Part shown: one piece after another, positions 8,955 through 17,855 of the stretch
Numbering within the stretch: the first letter of the stretch is position 1
Layout of the letters: the number at the start of each line of letters is the position of its first letter
DNA from: Arundinibacter roseus
Lineage (GTDB): Bacteria > Bacteroidota > Bacteroidia > Cytophagales > Spirosomataceae
Length of the DNA stretch: 64,000 nt
NCBI RefSeq assembly: GCF_004348825.1
Contig: NZ_SMJU01000012.1
Coordinates: forward strand, 1 to 64,000
Direction: 5' to 3'
Made by a program: the position numbers and the translations under genes
The notes under the pieces: model-generated
What the model was told of the DNA's origin: nothing
Seen by the model: only the letters and a program-made list of their open reading frames with translations
Database searches by the model: none

Positions 8955-9680
8955 TTAGTTTACCACCGGTGCTACCTGCTCAGGCGTGGTAATACCGCCG
9001 GGAAGTTCCAGAATACGGATGTTGCGAAAATGAATTTCCGAACCCTCAGCTTCCAAACAAATGTAACCTTTCTTGCGCTCCGATTCCCGCAGACCATTGA
9101 CAAATTTTCCGTTCACCGACAGCTTCACGGTGCCGTCTACACACACGACCACGTACTTGTTCCATTGGCCTTTGCCGCGGCATCTTTTTTCCAGCGATTT
9201 ACTGCGAGTGCCGCGTGGATTATCCGGAATCGCCTTCATGCCCATTGTCGGAAATAGCTCTCCGTGTACGTAGGCATCGGTTTGGTTGTGCTGCGAAGCC
9301 CATTCCAGTTCAAGCATCTGAACCTCAATGGCTTTGGTCAGTGGGTCGTTTTCAAAGGGCGTGCCTTCACTCCACACAAATACCCCCGAATTTCCGCCCG
9401 CTTCCATGTGTTTCCATTCAATTTCCAGAATGAAGTTTTCGTACTGTCGGTCCGTACGCATCACGCCAATAGGTTTTCCGGTGCTTATCAAAACTCCTTT
9501 TTTTACCTTCCAGGTGTCTTCTGCCGTATTTACATTGACCCAACCATCCAGATTTTTCCCGTTAAACAGTGGGCTGAAAGTAAGTTTATCAAATTCAGAT
9601 TGCGCATGAAGCGGTAAAAAAAGAAGCCAGAAACCAGTCAGTAAAAGGCTGTTCAGTAAAAATTGTGTATAATATTTCAT
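8955..9680 (-). CDS. DUF1080 / 3-keto-disaccharide hydrolase-type secreted protein
   Basis: The start at 9680 (MKYYTQFL) gives a 241-residue precursor with a signal peptide ending LHAQ; the open frame extends 21 codons further but would disrupt it. The mature part is a concanavalin-like jelly roll of the DUF1080 family: [58 protein letters not shown], and RNIRILEL at the end. Some members hydrolyse 3-keto-glycosides; for this one the activity is inferred. It is likely periplasmic. A ThuA-type gene lies divergently 166 bp away, a frequent neighbour of this family. Confidence 0.85.
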   Translation of the reverse strand: MKYYTQFLLNSLLLTGFWLLFLPLHAQSEFDKLTFSPLFNGKNLDGWVNVNTAEDTWKVKKGVLISTGKPIGVMRTDRQYENFILEIEWKHMEAGGNSGVFVWSEGTPFENDPLTKAIEVQMLELEWASQHNQTDAYVHGELFPTMGMKAIPDNPRGTRSKSLEKRCRGKGQWNKYVVVCVDGTVKLSVNGKFVNGLRESERKKGYICLEAEGSEIHFRNIRILELPGGITTPEQVAPVVN

Positions 9681-9845
9681 GAAAAAAACCGTAGAAATGA
9701 ACATATAAAAACTCTTTACATAAAAGTACTTTTTACCGGTCAATACTGCACGAAGCAGATGGAAAAGTCAGAAAGCAGGCCATTCTTTTCACTTGATTGA
9801 AGTACATTTAAAACCGGTTACTTGAATCCAAAAATTTTACGTCAA

Positions 9846-10787
9846 ATGAAAAAATTACAAATACTACTTGCCGTCGGCGCTCTGTGGCTGAGCGGAAATA
9901 GAACACAGGCTCAGGCGTTGGAAAAGGTTGAGTTGTCGGAAGCCTGGAAAGAAAAAATTGAAAAACTTGCTCCCGAAAAAACAACTTTTCCCAGCAAGAA
10001 AAAGCATAAAATACTGGTGTTCTCGCTCTTTACAGGTTTCAACCATTGGGTAGTGCCGCATACGAGTGCCATGATTGATATTTTGGGCACCAAAAGTGGC
10101 GCCTTTGAAGTGGTTCAAAGCGATGACATACGGATGTTTGAGAAAAATACCCTCAAAAAATTTGATGCCGTCGTACTTAACAACAACTGTTCGATCAACC
10201 CGCGACGTGATTTATTTTATGATAAACTGATCGAAAATAAAACTATGACCGAGGCGGAAGCCACCGCTAAATCGAACGAACTGCAACAGAATTTGCTGAA
10301 TTATGTACGCAAAGGGGGAGGTTTGCTGACTTTGCACGGAGGCGTTACGATGCTCAATAAATCAGAAGATTTTAGCGAAATGGTTGGCGGGAGCTTTGAT
10401 TACCACCCGACACAGCAGCCGCTGAACGTAAAATTGGCTGACCCAACTCACCCGCTTGTAAAGGCATTTGATGGAGAAGGATTTAGCCATATTGATGAGG
10501 CGTATATGTTTAATATGGCATACAAAAACCTGAATTTTCATCCCTTGATGTACCTGAAAACCAGTGAGATAAAAGGGTTGAAAGGCGAGAATCCGGAGGA
10601 TAAAAAATACATTGCCTGGATCAAGCGCTACGGAAAAGGGCGAGTGATGTACGCTTCACCGTCGCACAACGCCCAAAGTTTTGAGAACCCAAAACTGCTC
10701 AGGTTTTTTCTGGATGGCATGCAGTATGTTGTTGGTGATGTTGCCTGTGACGAAACCCCGCTGGGAACAGCTGCGCAAATGCCATAA
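9846..10787 (+). CDS. ThuA-like (trehalose utilization) secreted protein
   Basis: The start at 9846 (MKKLQILL) gives 313 residues with a signal peptide ending TQAQA. The ThuA-like domain, a glutamine-amidotransferase-like fold, covers most of the rest: KILVFSLFTGFNHWVVPHTSAM, FDAVVLNNNCS, YVRKGGGLLTLHGG, HPLVKAF, and KGRVMYASPSHN. ThuA proteins occur in trehalose/keto-sugar catabolism, but the reaction is unsettled. The protein is predicted to be periplasmic and is divergent from the DUF1080 gene. A 28-bp palindrome follows the stop. Confidence 0.85.
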   Translation: MKKLQILLAVGALWLSGNRTQAQALEKVELSEAWKEKIEKLAPEKTTFPSKKKHKILVFSLFTGFNHWVVPHTSAMIDILGTKSGAFEVVQSDDIRMFEKNTLKKFDAVVLNNNCSINPRRDLFYDKLIENKTMTEAEATAKSNELQQNLLNYVRKGGGLLTLHGGVTMLNKSEDFSEMVGGSFDYHPTQQPLNVKLADPTHPLVKAFDGEGFSHIDEAYMFNMAYKNLNFHPLMYLKTSEIKGLKGENPEDKKYIAWIKRYGKGRVMYASPSHNAQSFENPKLLRFFLDGMQYVVGDVACDETPLGTAAQMP

Positions 10788-10798
10788 AATTTGAATGT

Positions 10799-10826
10799 GT
10801 AGAGACGTAAAATTTTACGTCTCTAC
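10799..10826. repeat. 28-bp perfect palindrome between convergent genes
   Basis: The half-site GTAGAGACGTAAAA is followed at once by its exact reverse complement. It sits 12 bp after the ThuA stop and 13 bp before the LamG stop, so it can act as a two-way terminator although it lacks a long T tract. Its make-up resembles dispersed palindromic repeats of Bacteroidota and cyanobacteria (from memory, not searched). Confidence 0.8.
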
Positions 10827-10838
10827 CAATAATATCGT

Positions 10839-11729
10839 TTATTTGATTGCTGGAAATTTTGATAATTTCTGCAATTCCTGATCGTTTAGTGCGCGATCAA
10901 AAACAGCAAGACCACCGATTTTTCCCTTAAAAAAATTACCCATTCCTGATTTTATCAAAACGGACCCGACCGTAAAATCGGAGCCATTATTGCCCATGCC
11001 ATCCGGAAAATAAAGGGGATTTTTGGATTGGGTAAGGCCTTCGGGATATCCTTCAAAACCGAGCGTGTGCTGAATCAACTCAGGCTCGCGCGCCTCAAAT
11101 TTTCCATCAAGATACGACCGAATGTAGGTACCGTCGTAGGTAAAGGCCACGCAGCTCCATACCTCCGCCGGGACGATTTGCGGACTTGCGGAGTAGTCGA
11201 TGGAATAGGGAAATGGCGGGGTTGGCTTGCCTGTTTTTGAAATATGCCCGCATACCTGATTCTTTCCATTGTAGTAAGGCAACGACACAAAAAGCCCGTA
11301 TTGACGCTTGCCGCCACCCAGATATTCATTCCACATGCCTCCTACAAAACCCGTTTGCTCGCCCGTCCACTTCACCCATGCCATAACCGTCACGCCCTGA
11401 TTGGGGCCGTGTATATTGAGCTTTCCCGTTTTTTCGTGAGGCAACGACAAGAAACTCTTCCCGTCAAATGTTGCTGAATAGCCGGAAATCGGCCCTTCTT
11501 CGCTTCGTGGAATTTTCCCTCGTTCTTCCCGGAGGGGAAATTCTCCTTCACCCGCTGCCAAACGAGCTTCGCCTTCTTTCTCCTTAAAATCCCATAGCGC
11601 TACAAGTCCGGGGGTTGAGAGAATGGTTTTTCTGTACTTTTTCTGCATTTTTTGCTGGGCAAAGGCTGGGATTGTTAGCAGCAGGCATATGCTGAATAAT
11701 AAAGTAGTCAAACGTTGAGTTAGAGACAT
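10839..11729 (-). CDS. LamG-domain secreted protein
   Basis: This 296-residue protein has a signal peptide (1-24, ending AFAQ). It has one laminin-G/concanavalin-like domain: SATFDGKSFLSLPHEKTGKLNIHG, GVTVMAWVKWTGEQTGFVGGMWNE, WSCVAFTYDGTYIRSYLDGKFEA, and KIGGLAVFDRALNDQELQKL, which is the usual closing strand. Such domains bind carbohydrate or act as structural partners in secreted sugar-degrading systems. No catalytic module is present. It converges with the ThuA gene. It may belong to the same functional set as DUF1080 and ThuA, which is an inference from position. Confidence 0.8.
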   Translation of the reverse strand: MSLTQRLTTLLFSICLLLTIPAFAQQKMQKKYRKTILSTPGLVALWDFKEKEGEARLAAGEGEFPLREERGKIPRSEEGPISGYSATFDGKSFLSLPHEKTGKLNIHGPNQGVTVMAWVKWTGEQTGFVGGMWNEYLGGGKRQYGLFVSLPYYNGKNQVCGHISKTGKPTPPFPYSIDYSASPQIVPAEVWSCVAFTYDGTYIRSYLDGKFEAREPELIQHTLGFEGYPEGLTQSKNPLYFPDGMGNNGSDFTVGSVLIKSGMGNFFKGKIGGLAVFDRALNDQELQKLSKFPAIK

Positions 11730-11931
11730 AGTTGAAGAAAATATTGGATCAAAAAATTCAAATGAATGTAAGCGGAAAAAGATTCCTTGTAAAGACTAGC
11801 TCAGTCGAGTACTACATAGAAATAGCTTCAAGTGTTAACTATTTACTTCTATTTTGTGCCGTATATTTTTTACTTGATCCATTCTTGGATAACAATGTAG
11901 GCATCCTTTACCTTTTGGTGCAATGCTGAAA

Positions 11932-12459
11932 TCAACCAGGATTGGCAAATTTCTCTGCATTAAATTTCTCTGAATCTCCCCGCGGGATAGACGGCGAGAT
12001 CCATGCCGCGCCCCGAAGCATTTTACCAATGAAAAGCAATTGCCCCACGTGAGAGGCATAGTGCGCCAACTGCCGGTTGATGGCATCGACCACGCTATGC
12101 TGTTCATTGCGAATGAGTACAGATTTGGACAAATCTTCTTCGGTCAGTGATTGTAGACTGCTGAGCAGACAATTCCAGCCGTCGTTCCACTGGGTCATGA
12201 GTTGTTCGCGGTTGTGAGTGTCGTTGTCAAATTCTGCTTCCCGCTGTCGCCAGGGTTTTTCTCCGTCGGTTGTCAAAAAGTCTGTCCATCGTGAAAGCAT
12301 ATTACCCCATAAATGCTTGACAATACTGGCAATACTATTGCTTTCGACGTTGTATTGCCAAAAAAGTTCTTCGTCAGAAAGCTGTTCCAGAGTCCGTTCG
12401 CCCAGTTTTTTATAGGCTTCAAAATGACCTATTGCGCTTTCGAGGTAGGTTGTTTTCAT
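11932..12459 (-). CDS. DinB-like DUF1572 family protein
   Basis: This 175-residue soluble four-helix protein is of the DinB/YfiT superfamily, DUF1572 branch: YLESAIGHFEAYKKLGERTLEQLSDEELFW, SIVKHLWGNMLSRW (His49), and RQLAHYASHVGQLLFIGKML with two further His. Three His in these positions are the metal-binding set of the fold. Some relatives are thiol-dependent transferases; the substrate here is unknown. It follows the acetyltransferase gene by 33 bp in the same direction and is probably in its operon. Confidence 0.8.
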   Translation of the reverse strand: MKTTYLESAIGHFEAYKKLGERTLEQLSDEELFWQYNVESNSIASIVKHLWGNMLSRWTDFLTTDGEKPWRQREAEFDNDTHNREQLMTQWNDGWNCLLSSLQSLTEEDLSKSVLIRNEQHSVVDAINRQLAHYASHVGQLLFIGKMLRGAAWISPSIPRGDSEKFNAEKFANPG

Positions 12460-12492
12460 GGTGACTTTTTTCTAAATACCCGTGTTGCCAGG

Positions 12493-13086
12493 CTAAAATT
12501 CCATGTTCCTGAAATAGTACTTTTTATCTTCTTCCGTAATATTCCGCACTACCCGGCACGGATTTCCGAAGGCGATTACGTTGTCGGGAATATCTTTGGT
12601 TACGACGCTGCCTGTGCCGATGACGCTGTTGCTCCCAATCGAAACTCCCGGATTAACCACCACATTAGCGCCAATCCACACATTATCCCCAATCGAAATC
12701 GGAAAAGCATATTCATATTCCTCATTGCGTAGTTCGTGATGAATGGGGTGCCCGGCGGTGTAGAGCCCTACGTTGGGGGCTATAAATACATGATGACCAA
12801 TAGTGACCGGCGCGCAATCCAGAATAATGAGGTTGTAATTGGCATAGAAATAATCACCGATGCTGATATTGTACCCGTAATCGCAGCGAAACGGGGGTTC
12901 AAAGAAAAAATTCTCCTCCGTTTTCCCCAGCAATTTCCGTAGCAACTCGTTTCGGGCGTCTACTTCGGTGGGACGTAGTGCATTAAAATCAAACAGCACT
13001 TCCTTAGCATATTGTCGTTCCCGAAAAAGCTCTTCACCAAAAGCCTGATACGGTTTTCCGGCAAGCATTTTTTCTTTTTCTGTCAT
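12493..13086 (-). CDS. Sugar O-acetyltransferase (Maa/LacA type)
   Basis: This 197-residue enzyme has the Maa N-terminal domain (MTEKEKMLAGKPYQAFGEELFRERQYAKEVLFDFN) followed by left-handed beta-helix hexapeptide repeats (IGHHVFIAPNVGLYT, IGDNVWIGANVVVNPGVSIG, SVIGTGSVVTKDIPDNVIAFGNPCRVVR). It transfers acetyl from acetyl-CoA to a hydroxyl of maltose, galactoside or a related sugar. His in AGHPIH is the catalytic base expected for the family. It is cytoplasmic and trimeric by family. It is the likely first gene of a two-gene operon with the DinB-like gene. Confidence 0.9.
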   Translation of the reverse strand: MTEKEKMLAGKPYQAFGEELFRERQYAKEVLFDFNALRPTEVDARNELLRKLLGKTEENFFFEPPFRCDYGYNISIGDYFYANYNLIILDCAPVTIGHHVFIAPNVGLYTAGHPIHHELRNEEYEYAFPISIGDNVWIGANVVVNPGVSIGSNSVIGTGSVVTKDIPDNVIAFGNPCRVVRNITEEDKKYYFRNMEF

Positions 13087-13316
13087 AGTTTCTCAGGTTT
13101 GGTTTGGACGTAATCCAGGCCTTAAAGAGGTGTATCTACTGGTAAATAACCAAAAATTGAAGCTAAAAAGCAAGCTGTTTTTAGCATTGCGTCAACTCCT
13201 TTTCGGCCTTTCAAACTGTCGCTTCACCCGTTTTTTAAATACGTTTCGCCCCCAAACCAATTTTAGAAAAGATAGGAGTTCATCAATTTTGAGCCATAAA
13301 CAAACGCTAATTAGCT

Positions 13317-15704
13317 ATGAAAACTCTTTTCACTTCTCTTTTATTTGCTACACTTTTAAGTGGCTTTGGTGGAAGTTCGCTGGTGTACGGACAAGTGTCC
13401 AAACAGCAGGTTGTGCGTGGCCAACTACGGGACGCAGTCTCTCAGTCGCCGGTGGTTGGTGCTACGGTGGTGGTGGTAGGTTCCAGTCCTTTGGTAGGTA
13501 CTACAACCGATTCGAATGGAAATTTTCGCTTGTCGTTAGCCTTGGGTCGGGCTACGTTAAAAATTACCTATACGGGCTATGAAGAAGTGCTTGTTCCGGA
13601 TGTGGTGATCAATGCGGGCAAGGAAGTGATTCTCGATTTGTCAATGACCGAAGCTTTTACCTCTCTCAATGAAGTAACTGTTACCTACAACCGAAACGAT
13701 GACCCAACGGTCGCCAACAACGAAATGGCGACCGTCAGCACGCGGTCGTTTAGTCCGTCCGAAACCCTGCGCTACGCCGGAAGTTTGGGTGATCCGTCGC
13801 GGATGGCGGCCAATTTTGCGGGGGTGAGTGGCGCCAACGATGCCCGAAACGATATTGTGGTGCGGGGAAATTCTCCCGCTTCGGTTCTATGGCGGCTGGA
13901 TGGAGTCAATATTCCTAATCCCAATCACTTTGGAGCGTTGGGTACCTCCGGAGGTCCGGTTTCGATGCTCAACACGAATTTACTGGCCAAGTCCGACTTT
14001 ATGTCCGGCGCCTTTCCTGCCGAATATGCCAACGCCCTTGGCTCTGTTTTTGACCTTCGGTTACGCAAAGGAAACGACGAAAAATATGAATATTTGGCTC
14101 AAATCGCCTTCAATGGTGTTGAGGTTGGGGCAGAAGGGCCGTACAGCAAAAAATCGAAGGCGTCGTTTCTGGCCAATTACCGCTATTCATTATTTGGACT
14201 GATGTCGAATATTGGATTTGAAATTGCAGGAACTCCTTACTACCAGGATTTTACCTTTAAAACGGATGTACCCATTGGCAAGAAAGGAAATCTGAGTGCG
14301 TGGGTAATTGGTGGTAAAAGCCGGATTACGTTTCTGGGAGAAGATGTAGATACCGAAACAGGCGACGCCTACGGAGAGGAAAATACCAACACGCGTGTCA
14401 ACTACGAAACCGGTATGGCGGCTGTGTCGTATGAGCATCGCTTTTCAAATAAAACCGTTGGAAAAATTGTCTTCTCCGCATCCAGAACTTTCGAAGGATT
14501 TGAAGGCGATACGGTGATTTATGCTCCTGATTCTAAGGTAGTTTTGCATGAAATCGAAAGTCAGAATGCAGATTTTACCAATGAAAAAATGTCGGTAAAT
14601 GCTTCTTTTGCCCACAAAATAAGCGCTCGCAGCAAATTATCGGGCGGTGTCATTCTGGATTTCAATCGTTATAATTTGCAGGATAAACAACTCTATCCTA
14701 CGCAACTTACTACTCGAAATAGCGACGGCCAAACCCTGATTTCGCAAGCGTATGTGCAGTGGAAATACCGACTCAGTCAGGCGCTGACGCTCAATACAGG
14801 AATGACGGGAATGCATTATGAACTCAACAATTCGGCTGTTTTGGAACCCCGCATTGGCTTTAGTTACGCACTCAACAGCCGCAGCGCGCTCAACGTTGCG
14901 TACGGCCTGCACAGCAATTTGCAACCCCTTTTGCTCTATAATTATCAGACCCAAAATCCCGATGGAACGTACAGCCTGACAAATAAAGATATGGGTTTTA
15001 CGCGCAGCCACCATTTTGTAACGGGTTATGAACGAAACCTTTCTGCGTCCATTCGACTCAAAGTGGAAGCCTACTATCAATCGTTATTTAACGTGCCGAT
15101 TTCCAGTACACCCAACTACTATTCGGTACTCGTAGAGGGCGCGAATTTTGCGCCAACCAATCAGGGAAATCTTGTCAATGAAGGCACTGGCCGAAATTAT
15201 GGCGTAGAAATGACGCTCGAAAAGAGTTTTTCAAAAGGATATTATTTCCTGTTGACAACCTCGCTTTTTGACTCAAAATACAAAGGCAGCGATGGCGTGG
15301 AACGCAATACGCCGTTCAACAGCCACTATGTGGTCAATGTGCTGGCAGGTAAAGAAATTGCTTTGGGGCGCAATGGATTGCTGAGCCTGAACTGGAAATT
15401 GACTTCCACGGGAGGTCGGTACATCCGGCCCATTGACCTGGCCGCTTCCGAAGTTGCTGGCCGGGCGGTATACAACGACGCAAATGCTTTTTTGCAGCAG
15501 CAATCGGGCTATTTTCGGACGGATTTCAAGGTTGGGTATAAACTGAATCGCCCACACGCTACCCACGAGATTGCGATTGATTTACAGAATTTTACCAACA
15601 ATCAGAATGTTTTTCAGCAAGCCTATAATCCACGCACCAATCGTATCGGAACGGCCTACCAACAAGGCTTTTTACCAATACCTTTTTATCGGCTCACATT
15701 TTGA
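13317..15704 (+). CDS. TonB-dependent receptor with carboxypeptidase-like regulatory domain
   Basis: This 795-residue protein has a signal peptide (1-25). A CarboxypepD_reg-like domain covers about 32-115 (VRGQLRDAVSQSPVVGATVVVVG, TTTDSNGNFRLSL). The plug follows, with NDIVVRGNSPASVLWRLDGVNIPNPNHFG, then a 22-strand-type barrel ending PIPFYRLTF with C-terminal Phe. It lacks the SusC length and signature, and no SusD is adjacent, so it is a generic TonB receptor. The substrate is unknown. The LytS/LytTR pair starts 115 bp downstream. A hairpin at 15715-15744 separates them. Confidence 0.92.
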   Translation: MKTLFTSLLFATLLSGFGGSSLVYGQVSKQQVVRGQLRDAVSQSPVVGATVVVVGSSPLVGTTTDSNGNFRLSLALGRATLKITYTGYEEVLVPDVVINAGKEVILDLSMTEAFTSLNEVTVTYNRNDDPTVANNEMATVSTRSFSPSETLRYAGSLGDPSRMAANFAGVSGANDARNDIVVRGNSPASVLWRLDGVNIPNPNHFGALGTSGGPVSMLNTNLLAKSDFMSGAFPAEYANALGSVFDLRLRKGNDEKYEYLAQIAFNGVEVGAEGPYSKKSKASFLANYRYSLFGLMSNIGFEIAGTPYYQDFTFKTDVPIGKKGNLSAWVIGGKSRITFLGEDVDTETGDAYGEENTNTRVNYETGMAAVSYEHRFSNKTVGKIVFSASRTFEGFEGDTVIYAPDSKVVLHEIESQNADFTNEKMSVNASFAHKISARSKLSGGVILDFNRYNLQDKQLYPTQLTTRNSDGQTLISQAYVQWKYRLSQALTLNTGMTGMHYELNNSAVLEPRIGFSYALNSRSALNVAYGLHSNLQPLLLYNYQTQNPDGTYSLTNKDMGFTRSHHFVTGYERNLSASIRLKVEAYYQSLFNVPISSTPNYYSVLVEGANFAPTNQGNLVNEGTGRNYGVEMTLEKSFSKGYYFLLTTSLFDSKYKGSDGVERNTPFNSHYVVNVLAGKEIALGRNGLLSLNWKLTSTGGRYIRPIDLAASEVAGRAVYNDANAFLQQQSGYFRTDFKVGYKLNRPHATHEIAIDLQNFTNNQNVFQQAYNPRTNRIGTAYQQGFLPIPFYRLTF

Positions 15705-15714
15705 TTTTGTTGAT

Positions 15715-15744
15715 GGTTTGGCGGAGTGAAAGCTTCGCCAAACC
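15715..15744 (+). terminator. Hairpin after the TonB receptor
   Basis: A 12-bp stem (GGTTTGGCGGAG with its complement, one G-U pair) encloses a 6-nt loop 11 bp after the stop. The following T tract is weak, so ending of transcription here is likely but not certain. Confidence 0.5.
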
Positions 15745-15818
15745 GTCGGAATTTTACAAAATATTTGTGCGTCAAAGGGCTAAATAGCTGTATATTTAGT
15801 ACTTAAATTATTCGGAAA

Positions 15819-16838
15819 ATGGAACAGCATACACTTCGTGATCAAAAAGCCCGACTCATCGGAATTCCGCTGCTTAGCTTTATGATTGCCTTTTTCAAGC
15901 ATTTTGATGCGTTTTTGGCGCTGAACGGCTCCGAAATTTTCCATAATCTGAGTACCTCTTTCCTAACCACCCTTTTTCTTTGGGAAGGCAATCGGTTCAT
16001 ATTTATCCAATCCCGAAAATATTTTCCAAACTATAACCAAACCGCCCGGAGGTTGGTGTATCAAACGCTCGTGAGCGTAACGTATACCTTGCTGGCGACA
16101 CTCCTGATCGACACTGTGTACTGTCAGTGGTTGCTCAATTATCCGCAGGAAGATGGTCTATTGCTGGGTTTTCGCATCAGCCTGATTCCCACGATGATCG
16201 TGACGCTGGTGTACGAAAGTGTGTTTTTCTTTCAGGCCTGGAAACATAACATTCAAAAAACTGAGTCGCTCGCTCGTGAAAATGTACAGTCGCAGCTCGA
16301 CGCGCTGAAAAATCAACTGGACCCGCATTTTTTGTTTAATAGCCTCAATACCCTGGCCGCTTTGATTGAAGAAGAAAATCTTCCGGCCCAAAAATACCTG
16401 GAACAACTCTCGGACGTCTATCGCTATGTGTTGCTGAGCCGCGAGCGAAATACGGTTACGCTCGAAGAAGAAATGGCTTTTCTGGATGCTTACATTTATT
16501 TGAATAAAATGCGTTTTAGAGAAAATCTGAACGTAGAAACTACCCTTACTTCCGCGGATTATCGGCAGCACGTAGCGCCGCTGAGCGTGCAAATGCTGGT
16601 AGAAAATGCCATCAAACATAACATTGTTTCGAAAGATAATCCACTCAAAATCAGGATTTTTAAACAAAATAATTACCTGCATATTGTGAATAATTTGCAG
16701 GAGAAAAAAACCTTTGAAAAATCTACCAAAATAGGCCTTCAAAACATCATCAATCGGTATAAATTATTGACCGATCAGCAGGTCGAAATTTTGACCAACG
16801 AGTGGCATTTTACCGTCCGACTTCCCCTAATCTCATGA
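15819..16838 (+). CDS. LytS-type sensor histidine kinase
   Basis: This 339-residue membrane protein has about four hydrophobic segments in the first 140 residues. A His_kinase domain follows, with LDPHFLFNSLNTLAALI (phosphoacceptor His170), and then a shortened HATPase with LSVQMLVENAIKHNI and GLQNIINRYKLL. This is the architecture of LytS/YehU-type kinases, which pair with LytTR regulators. There is no separate periplasmic sensor domain, so the signal is sensed in or near the membrane. Its stop overlaps the next gene start by 4 bp, showing translational coupling with its response regulator. Confidence 0.93.
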   Translation: MEQHTLRDQKARLIGIPLLSFMIAFFKHFDAFLALNGSEIFHNLSTSFLTTLFLWEGNRFIFIQSRKYFPNYNQTARRLVYQTLVSVTYTLLATLLIDTVYCQWLLNYPQEDGLLLGFRISLIPTMIVTLVYESVFFFQAWKHNIQKTESLARENVQSQLDALKNQLDPHFLFNSLNTLAALIEEENLPAQKYLEQLSDVYRYVLLSRERNTVTLEEEMAFLDAYIYLNKMRFRENLNVETTLTSADYRQHVAPLSVQMLVENAIKHNIVSKDNPLKIRIFKQNNYLHIVNNLQEKKTFEKSTKIGLQNIINRYKLLTDQQVEILTNEWHFTVRLPLIS

Positions 16839-17602
16839 AAGTTCTTGTAATTGAAGACGAATATCCGGCAGCTGAACGCCTGTCGCGGATGATTCAGAAA
16901 ACCGACGAACGGATGCAGATTGTGGGTGTTTTGGAAAGTATTGAAGCTGCCAAACGCTGGTTCGCTACGAACGAAGCGCCCGATTTAATTTTCTCTGATA
17001 TTCAGCTTTCAGACGGGCTGAGCTTTGTAATTTTTGATGAAATCGATATTCAAAGCCCCATTATTTTCACCACTTCCTACGACGAATATGCCATTAAAGC
17101 ATTTAAAGTAAAAAGTATTGATTATCTGCTCAAACCGATCAAACAGACTGAATTGGCGGCGGCTATTCATAAATTTCGCTCGCTGACCGGCGCTGCTGAA
17201 AGTCGGGACTATTCGCTCAAAATTCAGTCGTTACTGGACGCGCTGCCGTCTGCCGGACGAAAGTACAAGGTGCGTTTTTTGGTAAAACAGCAGGAACAAC
17301 TTATGCCAATTCATGAAAATGAAATTGCCTATTTTTTTACTGCCAATGAACTCGTGTGCATGGTTTGTCATGATAATCAGCAGTTTCTGGTAGACTACAC
17401 CATGGAAGAGCTCGAAAAAATGCTCAATCCGGTTCATTTTTTTCGCCTGAATCGTCAGGTCATTGCGGCCCTGCCTTCGGTGCGCAAAATACATAAGTAC
17501 TTCAACGGCAAGCTCAAACTTGACCTTTCTCCGGTACCGGCTCAGGAAATTATCATCAGCCGCGACAAAGCCACTCGCTTTAAGGAATGGGTGGAAGGCT
17601 GA
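16835..17602 (+). CDS. LytTR response regulator
   Basis: The start at 16835 sits in ATGA shared with the kinase stop and gives a 255-residue protein. The receiver domain has acidic Glu7-Asp8-Glu9 and phosphoacceptor Asp55 (FSDIQLSDG). It continues through TTSYDEYAIKAF and the invariant Lys in DYLLKPI. The LytTR DNA-binding domain occupies about 140-250 (VRFLVKQQEQLMPI, YFFTANELVCMV, FFRLNRQVIAALPSVRKI). It is the partner of the LytS-type kinase. Targets cannot be read from sequence; the adjacent TonB receptor and acylase genes are the nearest candidates. Confidence 0.94.
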   Translation: MKVLVIEDEYPAAERLSRMIQKTDERMQIVGVLESIEAAKRWFATNEAPDLIFSDIQLSDGLSFVIFDEIDIQSPIIFTTSYDEYAIKAFKVKSIDYLLKPIKQTELAAAIHKFRSLTGAAESRDYSLKIQSLLDALPSAGRKYKVRFLVKQQEQLMPIHENEIAYFFTANELVCMVCHDNQQFLVDYTMEELEKMLNPVHFFRLNRQVIAALPSVRKIHKYFNGKLKLDLSPVPAQEIIISRDKATRFKEWVEG

Positions 17603-17855
17603 GTAGCTTACTATCTCAACCAAAGCTGCAAATATGAGATTATAATAATTACGAAGGGTTATTCAGGATTTTTCTATATTGGAGAATCCCATAAATAGTT
17701 GTGTGGGATCATTTGGTTCATGTGGTAGGAGTAGTACGGTAGCATTACTTAAATTCTTTTTTAATGAAGGAAATTTGATAGGTGCGTAAAATAGTTCAAT
17801 GCTATCTTCTTAATTTTACAAAAACACTAACCCACTGATCAACTAAAAACCCCTC

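Noticed and set aside
11732-11929. 65-codon open frame MKKILDQKIQ between LamG and the DinB-like gene
   Set aside because: It has no family resemblance and lies in a short intergenic stretch; its hydrophobic end is AT-rich chance sequence.
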